Below, in pieces: positions 1 to 6,418 of a stretch of DNA of 6,805 nt. The translations under genes were made by a program, and so were the position numbers. Origin of the DNA: Actinoplanes liguriensis (GTDB taxonomy: Bacteria; Actinomycetota; Actinomycetes; Mycobacteriales; Micromonosporaceae); the NCBI GenBank assembly GCA_000715855.1, contig KL571277.1:33587-40391 (forward strand). The letters run 5' to 3'. The notes under the pieces are model-generated. The model saw nothing but the letters and a program-made list of their open reading frames with translations, was not told the origin of the DNA and made no database searches. Each line of letters opens with the position of its first letter. Within the stretch, counting starts at the first letter, position 1.

Positions 1-510
1 GACCGGGGACTGTGCATCGGCGCTCGGCCATTCGACGGAGCTGACCTCGGCCTCGTCGTCCGGGTTCGGCCACTCGACGGCTCTGGCCTGGGACTCGGCG
101 CTGGTGGCGGGCCACTCGACGCGTTCGAGGGACTCGGCGCGACTCGCGAAGGGCCACTCGGCTCGGGTCGAGTTGTCCTCGGGGGCCGATGCCCAGTCGA
201 TCTGATCGGCGTCCTGGTGACTCACGGCCGGCTGGTCGAGACCGGCGTCGTCACCGGGTTGCGCCGCTGCGGCCCGATCGGCGGGAGGCTCGTGATCCGC
301 GGTGAGCCGGTCGGCGTGGTCCGGGACGTCCGCCCGGCTGGCGAAGGGCCACTCGGCCCGGACCGGGTGGTCGGTGAGCGAGGTGGGCCAAATCGCCGGT
401 TCCGCGTGGGTCTGCCCGGCCACGGTGGCGGCGGTCATCACGGGCTCGGCAACGGTCGCGCCGGCCGGCCGGTCTGCGGGGGCCGTCGTGAGGCCCGCTT
501 CGGCCGGCCA
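1..510 (-). repeat. Trp-Pro repeat region coding for the visible end of the helicase tail
   Basis: Within the last 170 visible residues of the helicase, Trp occurs at 1793, 1833, 1846, 1898, 1911, 1925, 1939 and 1953; all but 1898 are followed by Pro. The steps are 40, 13, 52, 13, 14, 14 and 14 residues, close to multiples of a 13-14-residue unit. The usual local form is (A/V)EWP. RAEWPFASRA occurs twice exactly, 65 residues (195 bp) apart, each copy preceded 13 residues earlier by another Trp. This indicates that a larger block was duplicated after the basic unit existed. The spacer residues are acidic, Ala/Pro-rich and probably disordered. Confidence 0.85.
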
Positions 511-3500
511 GACCGCAGGGGCGCTCTGGTCTACGTGAAGCTGAGCGATCGTGGTCTCGAGGTTGGCGCCGAGATAGACCTCGGCCGCGGCGAGCTCCTC
601 GGCGCCGGCCTGCGCGAAGGCGAACTGGGCGGCGATCCCGGCGAGTGCGCCGTGCTCCCCCGCTACCGGGGCGAGCTCCTCCTCGACGAGCTCGGCGAAG
701 AAGGTCTCGTCCTGATCAGAATCGGCCACAGCGAGGGTGTGACTGAGGTCGTCGGTGTCGTGGGCCGCGGCGAGATCGGCCTCGGCGGCGGCTTCCGCCT
801 CGGCCAGCCCGATGTCGTCGGCGTCCGTCCAGGCGTAGAGGTGCTCCTGCTCGATGATCTCGGGATCCACGAAGGTCGCCGGGATCTCGTCGGCCTGGAC
901 GGTGTCCGTCGCGACCGGCGTGGGGGCGGCCTCGGCGGGCGCGGCGTGGGCGGACGACGCCGGTGCGGGCGCGGCCGGGCTGAACGCGGAGACCGCGCCG
1001 TTCGCGACCGCGGCGGCGAGCTCGTCGACGGAGAGCGCCTCCCGCTCGACCCGCGCGGTCTCCACGACGGTGACCTCGACCGGGGACGGGGTGGTGACCG
1101 TCGGCTCCGCGGACGTCTGGCGGTGGCCCGCGGCGTAACCCTCCGCGGCGTCGGCTATCGGGTGCTCGGTGACGGCCTCGGGCGCGGGTGCGACCGCGAG
1201 CTCCGGCGTCTCCTCGTCGGGAAGCTCCGCGAACGCGTCCTCGATCGCGGCGCGCAGGCGGGTCTCCTCCCGCTCCCGGTCCAGGTACCAGGCGGTGCCC
1301 CAGACCCGGTGCAGCTTCCAGCCCAGCGCGTCGAGCACCTGCTCGCGGATCCGGTCCCGGTCGCGGGCGGTCGGCGCCGAGTCGTAGGAGGTGCCGTCGC
1401 ACTCGATGCCGAGCGCGAACGGGGCGTTGCGCCGGGCCGACCGGCGGACCCCGAGGTCGATCCGGAACGCACCGGCGCCGACCCGGCTCTGCACCCGGTA
1501 ACCCCAGCCGCGGATGACGTCGCGCACCGAGTCCTCGAACGGGGTCTGGGACTCGGCGAACTCCGGCTCCTCCAGGTTCAGCGCGGGGATCCCGCGGGCC
1601 GCGTATTCGAGGAAGCGGGCCAGGTGGCGCAGGCTCTCGTCGGTCTCGGACAGCTCGCGGGCGCGGACCGCGGAGATCACTTCGAGGCGCCGGCGGGCGC
1701 GGGTGGTCGCCACGTTGAGGCGGCGCCAGCCGTCCCGGCCCTCGAGCCCGCCCAGGTCGCTGCCGATCGCGAAGATCACCACGTCGCGCTCGTCGCCCTG
1801 GACGGCGTCCAGGCTCTTGATGAAGAAGCCACGCAGCCGGTCCTCCTCCAACGGGACGACCATGTCGGCAACCGCCACCTCGACGTCGTCGGCGTCCTCC
1901 GCCGTGCAGACCACCACGCCGAGGCTCAGCTCCGGCCGGGTGACCAGGTGGTGCGCGACCCGGGTGGCGACCAGGTCGGCCATCGACATCTCGCCGCCCG
2001 CCGGGTAGAGCTGCACGCCGCTGTCCGGTCCGGCCGGCGCGAAGGCCGGGAACGTGTTGAGTTGTCCTTGGTAGAAGGCGTGGTTGGCGAAGGCGATCAG
2101 CGACTCGTCCCGGCTGCGGTAGTGCGTGGCCAGGTCGAGCACCCGGAACGCGCCGCAGCTCAGGGCCAGTTCGAGGATCGAGCGGTTCTCGCCGCCCGGG
2201 ATCGGGACGGCGGGCAGCTGCCGGTCGTCGCCGCAGATCACCAGCGCGTTGCCACGGTAGGCGCAGGTGATCGCGTCCGGCACCGGCACCCGGGAGGCCT
2301 CGTCGATGATCACCACGTCGAAGTGCAGGTCGGCCGGGAGCAGCCGGCTCACGTCGGCCGGGGACATCACCAGACACGGCTTGACCGCCATCGCCGCGTG
2401 GGCGGTGCGGGTGAACAGCTCGCGGACCGGCAGCCGGCGGCCCTGCTGGGCGGCGGTAGCACGGAGCAGCGCGGCTTCTCCCGCGGCGGCATCGGCCGGC
2501 TGGAGCGCGTCGACCGCGTTCATCACCTCGGCCGCGGCGGCGCGCTGCAGACCGGTGTCCCAGATGCGGAACTCGGCTACCAGCCGGTCCCGGGAGAGCG
2601 GGTCGAGCGGGGTGAGCCGGTCGTCCTCACGGATGATCGCGTCGGCCCAGGACTGGAAGAGAGACCGGCCGAGCACCGGCAGGATCTGCTCGACCGGCAA
2701 GTCCTCGCGGACGCAGAAGTCGACCACGGAGTCCAGGCCGTGCTCGGCCAGCACCGCGCGGGCGGCCTGATAGTCGAACCACTCCTGCTGGCCCCGATTG
2801 TCGTCGAGCAGCTCACGGAGCAGCTCGCGGGCGGTCTCCCGCTCGTCGAGGGCGGCGCTGAGCGCGGGGTGCCGGCTGGGCGCGAAGGCACGCAGGATCC
2901 AGTCCCGGGCGGACTGCCACTCGGCAACCCGGGCCGGCAGGGTGTCGCTGGGACGGGACCGGCCGAGCACCTCGGCCTGCTCGTCGGTGAACGCGATGTC
3001 CGCCCCGTTGCGGATCCGGCGGGCCTCCGAGGTCCAGGCCATCGCGGCGGCCAGCGCCTCCACGTCGGTCTGGGTGCCGCGGTAGGCGTTGCCCAGGACC
3101 TTGGCGTAATCGCGGGCGTTGGAGGACAGTGCGGCGGCGGCCTCGGACGCGCTCTCCCGGAGCAGACCGACCGCGGCCGCCTCCGCCAGGGTGAAGTCCC
3201 GTCCGGCGGCCGCGCTGTAGGCCTGCACCAGCTCGGCGACGGCGGTGAACGGCTCGACGTGCGCGCGCAGCCAGGTGACCGCATCGTGGATCGGGCCGTT
3301 GGCGAGCTCCGGCCGGGACGCGGGCTCCGGCGACGGGCGCAGCGCGGCGGTCCAGCGTTCGAACTCCCGTCCGGCCTCGCCGACGATCCGGATGATCGCA
3401 CTGTTCGGGGTGGGCGCGCAGATCCGCTCGATCAGAGTGGGCAGCGCCTCCGGCGGGGTGACCCGCAGGGTCTCCTCAGCGGTGCGCAGCGCCCGCTCGA

Positions 3501-5886
3501 TCCCGTCGAAGTCGGTGTCCAGCCGCTGCCAGTGCCGGCCGAGGATGCCGGCGTAGTCGCGCTCGGCGTTGTCCAGCTCCTCCAGGGCGCGTTTCCAGGC
3601 GGCGGCCGCGGTCAGGTTGGCGACCGCCTGCGAGCGCTTGACGTCGGGGCGGGCGATCTCCGCGGCCGCCTTCTTGTCCCGGCGGTACGGCGCCCGGAGC
3701 TTGCCGATGCCCTTGTGCTGGTTGGCGAACCGCTCGGCGAGCTCGTCCACCGGCTCGGCGAGCGCGTTCTCGCTGAAATGCTCGCGGGCCCGGCTCTCGG
3801 CGGCCTTCACCACGTTGACGACGCGGCGCAGGTTCCGCATCGCCGCGTGCGCGGCGTGGGTGCCCATGCTGTCGAACCAGGCCGGCTCCGGCTTGTCCGG
3901 GCGGGACAGCAGATCGACGATGGTGGCCAGCCGGGGCAGGTCGGTGAACGCGACCACGTTGGGCAGCCCGAGCCGGGCGGTGACCCGGTCCAGGCTGTGC
4001 TGGTGCTGCTCCAGGCGGTCGGCCTCGTCGGCGAAGCGTCGGGCCAGGCCGCGGGCCTGCGCGGCGGTGAGCGGCAGCAGTTCGACCGCGGGCGGCTTCA
4101 GGTGGGCCAGACTCGGGATGAGCGGCAGCTTGCCGGGCGCGGGCAGCGCACTCCAGGTGACCCCGGCCCGCGCCCGGACCGCGTCCTCCGCCTGGTGCAG
4201 CGCCTTCAGGTGGCGCAGCAGGCCCTCGGCGGCCCGTGCCACCGGCTCCAGACTGGCCATGGTGAGCCACTCGTCGGCGGCCTCCGCCGGGCGGCGAGCG
4301 ACGTGCCCGACCAGCGTGGTCAGGGTGATCGCCTCACCGATCGAGCCGACCAGGAACGCCTCGGACAACGGGTCCCGCTCGATCGCCTCGGCCAGGTGGT
4401 CCAGGGCGGTCTGCGCCTGGTGCAGCCGGGCGTCCAGACGGTTGCGGTCGATCACGTCGCGCCACAGGAAGTCGTCGCCCTCGCGGGCCGGCCGCCAGGA
4501 CCGGCCGAGGCGCTCGGCGGCGTCCCGGACCCGCTGCAGCGACTGGGTGGTGAGCGGGATCGGCAGTTCGGCCGGGGCCGGCGCCTGCGCCACGTCGGTC
4601 ATCTGCGCGCACATGCCGAGCACGTCGTGCAGGCGGTGGCCGAGCGGCTCGCGGACCTCGTTCATCGCCTCGGCGTAGGCGTTCAGCCGCTGCCGGTGCT
4701 CGCGCAGCGCCTGGCGTTCGTCGGTGGAGAGGTCCGGCGGAGGCAGCGGGATGAAGTCGAGGGCGGCGGCCAGAGCGGCCGCGACCTGTTCCCGGCCGGT
4801 CCGGCCGCTGTGCAGTTGGAGCAGGTAATCGTGCAGTCCGGTGGGCTCCAGCCGATCGAGGACGGTGTCCAGGGCGGCGGCCTTCTCGGCGACCAGCAGC
4901 ACCCGGCGGCCGGCGTGCATCAGGCAGCCGATCATGTTGGCGATCGTCTGCGACTTGCCGGTGCCGGGGGCGCCGCGCATCACGAAGGTACGGCCGTGCA
5001 GGGCCGCGGTGATGCAGGCCCGTTGCGCGGCGTCGGCGTCCAGCACGAGCGGGACGTCGTCCGGGGGTGCCACCTCATCGATCCGGCGGCCGGCGATCAC
5101 CTCGAACTTGAACGCGTCGGGCTGTGCCTCCGGTTCGGTGGCCAGGGCACGGATCACCGGGTGGGCGAGGATCCGCCGCTCGTGGTCGAGCAGGTCGGTG
5201 TACATCACCTCGCGGTGCACCGCGAAGCGGGTGAGCATCACCGACTCGTCGGAGTGCCAGTCCGGGTGGTCGCCGAGCGCGGCATCCAGCCGAGCCCAGA
5301 AGACGGTGACGTCCAGAGTTGCCAGGCTGTCCAGGACGGGGAGCTCGATGTTGTGCCGGCGCAGGCAGATGTCCAGGGCCGGGTTGACGATCGGGTCCTC
5401 GGCGCGGGCCCGCAAGCGCGGGTAGTCCTGCGGATCCGGGGTTACCAGGTCGACGGGGATCAGCAGGATCGGGCTGACGTGCTCGTTCCCGTTGTCCGTC
5501 CAGCGCACCGTGCCGAGGCCCAGGTACAGCGTGGCGATGCCCTGTTCGAGCAGGTCACGACGGGCCGTCTGGCGCAACGCACGCAACGTGGCATCCATCT
5601 CGGCGTCCGGCATCGCGGTCTGGAACACGTGGGAGGCCCGTGGTCGCGGGCCCTCCGCCTGTTCCTCGATGCCCAGAAAGCCGCACTCCCGGCCCTGTTG
5701 AAGCGCCTCGACGATGCTCCGCGGCGACGGGCTGACGATCTCGACCACCCCGGGCGCCGTGGTCCGCACGTCGATCAGCGGATTGGCGCCAGTGAGGTCG
5801 AGCAGCCCGTTCCGCCACTCTTCCAGCGTCGCCCGCACACGGGCATCAGGCCGCCCGGTCAACCCATCCGATTGATCCCACCGCAT
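1..5886 (-). CDS. Giant DUF4011 / SF1 helicase / Vsr-like nuclease protein with Trp-Pro repeat tail (3' end outside window)
   Basis: The frame starts at an ATG (5886-5884), stays open for 1962 codons and leaves the window without a stop. Residues about 18-290 resemble DUF4011, with LEEWRNGLLDLTGANPLIDVR near the start and an LYLGLGTVRWTD segment. The helicase core has Walker A GAPGTGKSQT (305-314), KPCLVMSP near 1170, Walker B VVIIDEAS (D1195, E1196), GDDRQLP (1219-1225), YRSRDES (1256-1262), VQGDERD (1362-1368) and NVATTRAR (1391-1398). About 880 mainly helical, Arg/Glu/Ala-rich residues separate motifs I and II, as in relatives. A Vsr-like PD-(D/E)xK nuclease (REase_MTES_1575 type) follows at about 1445-1555, with candidate active-site residues E1451, D1477, E1495 and D1497 (GIECDG). 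The remainder is an acidic, Ala-rich tail with WP repeats. Known family members are ATP-dependent helicase-nucleases, probably cytoplasmic; a defence role is inferred. No strong Shine-Dalgarno precedes the ATG (only GGA, 3 bases away). TTG at 5862 or GTG at 5838 are alternative starts, but the ATG keeps the usual short lead before the LEEW motif. An in-frame TAA at 5937-5935 limits any further extension. Confidence 0.93.
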   Translation of the reverse strand, partial: MRWDQSDGLTGRPDARVRATLEEWRNGLLDLTGANPLIDVRTTAPGVVEIVSPSPRSIVEALQQGRECGFLGIEEQAEGPRPRASHVFQTAMPDAEMDATLRALRQTARRDLLEQGIATLYLGLGTVRWTDNGNEHVSPILLIPVDLVTPDPQDYPRLRARAEDPIVNPALDICLRRHNIELPVLDSLATLDVTVFWARLDAALGDHPDWHSDESVMLTRFAVHREVMYTDLLDHERRILAHPVIRALATEPEAQPDAFKFEVIAGRRIDEVAPPDDVPLVLDADAAQRACITAALHGRTFVMRGAPGTGKSQTIANMIGCLMHAGRRVLLVAEKAAALDTVLDRLEPTGLHDYLLQLHSGRTGREQVAAALAAALDFIPLPPPDLSTDERQALREHRQRLNAYAEAMNEVREPLGHRLHDVLGMCAQMTDVAQAPAPAELPIPLTTQSLQRVRDAAERLGRSWRPAREGDDFLWRDVIDRNRLDARLHQAQTALDHLAEAIERDPLSEAFLVGSIGEAITLTTLVGHVARRPAEAADEWLTMASLEPVARAAEGLLRHLKALHQAEDAVRARAGVTWSALPAPGKLPLIPSLAHLKPPAVELLPLTAAQARGLARRFADEADRLEQHQHSLDRVTARLGLPNVVAFTDLPRLATIVDLLSRPDKPEPAWFDSMGTHAAHAAMRNLRRVVNVVKAAESRAREHFSENALAEPVDELAERFANQHKGIGKLRAPYRRDKKAAAEIARPDVKRSQAVANLTAAAAWKRALEELDNAERDYAGILGRHWQRLDTDFDGIERALRTAEETLRVTPPEALPTLIERICAPTPNSAIIRIVGEAGREFERWTAALRPSPEPASRPELANGPIHDAVTWLRAHVEPFTAVAELVQAYSAAAGRDFTLAEAAAVGLLRESASEAAAALSSNARDYAKVLGNAYRGTQTDVEALAAAMAWTSEARRIRNGADIAFTDEQAEVLGRSRPSDTLPARVAEWQSARDWILRAFAPSRHPALSAALDERETARELLRELLDDNRGQQEWFDYQAARAVLAEHGLDSVVDFCVREDLPVEQILPVLGRSLFQSWADAIIREDDRLTPLDPLSRDRLVAEFRIWDTGLQRAAAAEVMNAVDALQPADAAAGEAALLRATAAQQGRRLPVRELFTRTAHAAMAVKPCLVMSPADVSRLLPADLHFDVVIIDEASRVPVPDAITCAYRGNALVICGDDRQLPAVPIPGGENRSILELALSCGAFRVLDLATHYRSRDESLIAFANHAFYQGQLNTFPAFAPAGPDSGVQLYPAGGEMSMADLVATRVAHHLVTRPELSLGVVVCTAEDADDVEVAVADMVVPLEEDRLRGFFIKSLDAVQGDERDVVIFAIGSDLGGLEGRDGWRRLNVATTRARRRLEVISAVRARELSETDESLRHLARFLEYAARGIPALNLEEPEFAESQTPFEDSVRDVIRGWGYRVQSRVGAGAFRIDLGVRRSARRNAPFALGIECDGTSYDSAPTARDRDRIREQVLDALGWKLHRVWGTAWYLDREREETRLRAAIEDAFAELPDEETPELAVAPAPEAVTEHPIADAAEGYAAGHRQTSAEPTVTTPSPVEVTVVETARVEREALSVDELAAAVANGAVSAFSPAAPAPASSAHAAPAEAAPTPVATDTVQADEIPATFVDPEIIEQEHLYAWTDADDIGLAEAEAAAEADLAAAHDTDDLSHTLAVADSDQDETFFAELVEEELAPVAGEHGALAGIAAQFAFAQAGAEELAAAEVYLGANLETTIAQLHVDQSAPAVWPAEAGLTTAPADRPAGATVAEPVMTAATVAGQTHAEPAIWPTSLTDHPVRAEWPFASRADVPDHADRLTADHEPPADRAAAAQPGDDAGLDQPAVSHQDADQIDWASAPEDNSTRAEWPFASRAESLERVEWPATSAESQARAVEWPNPDDEAEVSSVEWPSADAQSPV
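26..195 (-). repeat. 42-bp tandem repeat array (14-residue WP unit)
   Basis: On the plus strand the core GGCCAyTCG recurs at 26, 68, 110 and 152, exactly 42 bases apart. A degenerate fifth copy lies 39 bases further on (CCA at 193-195, reading DWA instead of EWP). On the coding strand each unit gives a WP dipeptide, usually as VEWP, followed by polar and acidic residues. The cores are well kept while the spacers diverge. The array may continue beyond position 1, since the reading frame does. Confidence 0.88.
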
Positions 5887-5953
5887 TTTTCCATTGCAGC
5901 AAGGCGACGGGCCGCATGGTGGCGTTTTTTCGGGTTAATCCGACGTTCTGCAC

Positions 5954-5975
5954 GGATCGGACCGGTTCGCGATCC
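5954..5975 (-). promoter_or_regulatory. Hyphenated dyad upstream of the helicase gene, possible operator
   Basis: GGATCG (5954-5959) and CGATCC (5970-5975) form 6-bp inverted arms around a 10-base spacer that itself contains ACCGGT. The element lies about 70-90 bases upstream of the helicase ATG, where an operator or promoter-proximal protein site could sit. Six-base arms arise by chance easily in such GC-rich DNA, and no regulator gene is in the window, so this is only a candidate. Confidence 0.2.
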
Positions 5976-6371
5976 CACCAGCAACATGAGCCCCACCAGC
6001 GACACCGGCGGCTCCCCGAGCGACCCGGGCCGGCCGGGGAGGAGGCCATGTCGCGGGCCTCCGCCGGTTGCACCGGTCGGTGGGAGATGGCAGCGGGCCT
6101 GGCCAGTCGATCGCTGAGACGACGGCCCGCGGGCTCGGCCGGTCTGGGGCCGGGCGGTGGTGAGGTGATGGCGCCACGGCCATGCGCTGGGGGTGGTTGG
6201 TGAGGCGTCGCATCGCTGGGCTGTCCCGGCGGGGCGGCGGTTGGCGGGCCGGTGCCGGAAGGCGCGACGGCTGCGGGCACGAGGTGGGAGGAGTTCGGGA
6301 CGACGCGGGGTTCGGGACGAGGCGGAGGCCGGGACCAGGCGAGGTGGAGGTGCGCTGGGCGCGCATGAAGG

Positions 6372-6400
6372 CAGCGGCCGCCCGGGTGGGGCGGCCGCTG
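6372..6400 (-). terminator. Perfect 12-bp GC-rich hairpin after the WP-tail gene
   Basis: CAGCGGCCGCCC (6372-6383) pairs perfectly with GGGCGGCCGCTG (6389-6400) around a 5-base loop. It lies 18 bases beyond the stop of the gene at 6419-6805. No T-tract follows on the minus strand, but terminator-like hairpins without a U-run are common in high-GC actinobacteria. Its position and perfect pairing support a terminator or a 3'-end stabilising structure. Being symmetric, it could also act on plus-strand transcripts, but no plus-strand gene is seen. Confidence 0.7.
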
Positions 6401-6418
6401 GTGAGGGAGCGGGGAGGG

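Larger units (their letters stand above)
5887..6418. other. 532-bp intergenic region, no supported gene
   Basis: This gap separates the two minus-strand genes. Several frames on both strands stay open for 95-195 codons, but their products are Arg/Pro/Gly-rich low-complexity strings with no recognisable motif, as expected by chance at this GC content. The gap contains the terminator-like hairpin at 6372-6400, a 10-bp palindrome GCCCGCGGGC at 6125-6134, a weak stem CTCCCCG/CGGGGAG (6012-6018 with 6035-6041), and two copies of GTTCGGGACGA near 6292-6320. Close to the helicase start (5884-5940) the sequence becomes noticeably richer in A and T, which fits a leader or promoter-proximal region. No clear -35/-10 pair could be assigned. 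Confidence 0.7.

Noticed and set aside
26..195. A CRISPR array reading of the 42-bp repeats
   Set aside because: Only short cores are conserved, the period matches 14 codons, and the units keep the reading frame and the WP dipeptide. This is a coding tandem repeat, not repeat-spacer DNA.
716..2377. 553-codon minus-strand ORF
   Set aside because: It is in another frame of the same strand over the helicase C-terminal half. The product is an Arg/Pro/Gly/Ala-rich string without motifs, while the motif-bearing frame spans the same bases.
3476..4270. 264-codon minus-strand ORF
   Set aside because: It is an out-of-frame shadow of the helicase central region, with low-complexity Arg/Ala/Gly/Pro composition and no domain signal.
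3569..4678. 369-codon plus-strand ORF
   Set aside because: It is antisense to the helicase central region. The Ser/Arg/Ala-rich product is typical of the antisense of high-GC genes.
6052..6080. Small inverted repeat CCGGT-TGC-ACCGG in the gap
   Set aside because: Five-base GC arms with a 3-base loop occur by chance often in this composition, and nothing nearby supports a function.
217..6117. 1966-codon plus-strand ORF, the longest complete ORF in the window
   Set aside because: It lies in exact codon register opposite the helicase-nuclease gene. Its product is Arg/Gly/Val/Asp/His-rich with no recognisable motif, and it is open only because the real gene lacks TTA, CTA and TCA codons.
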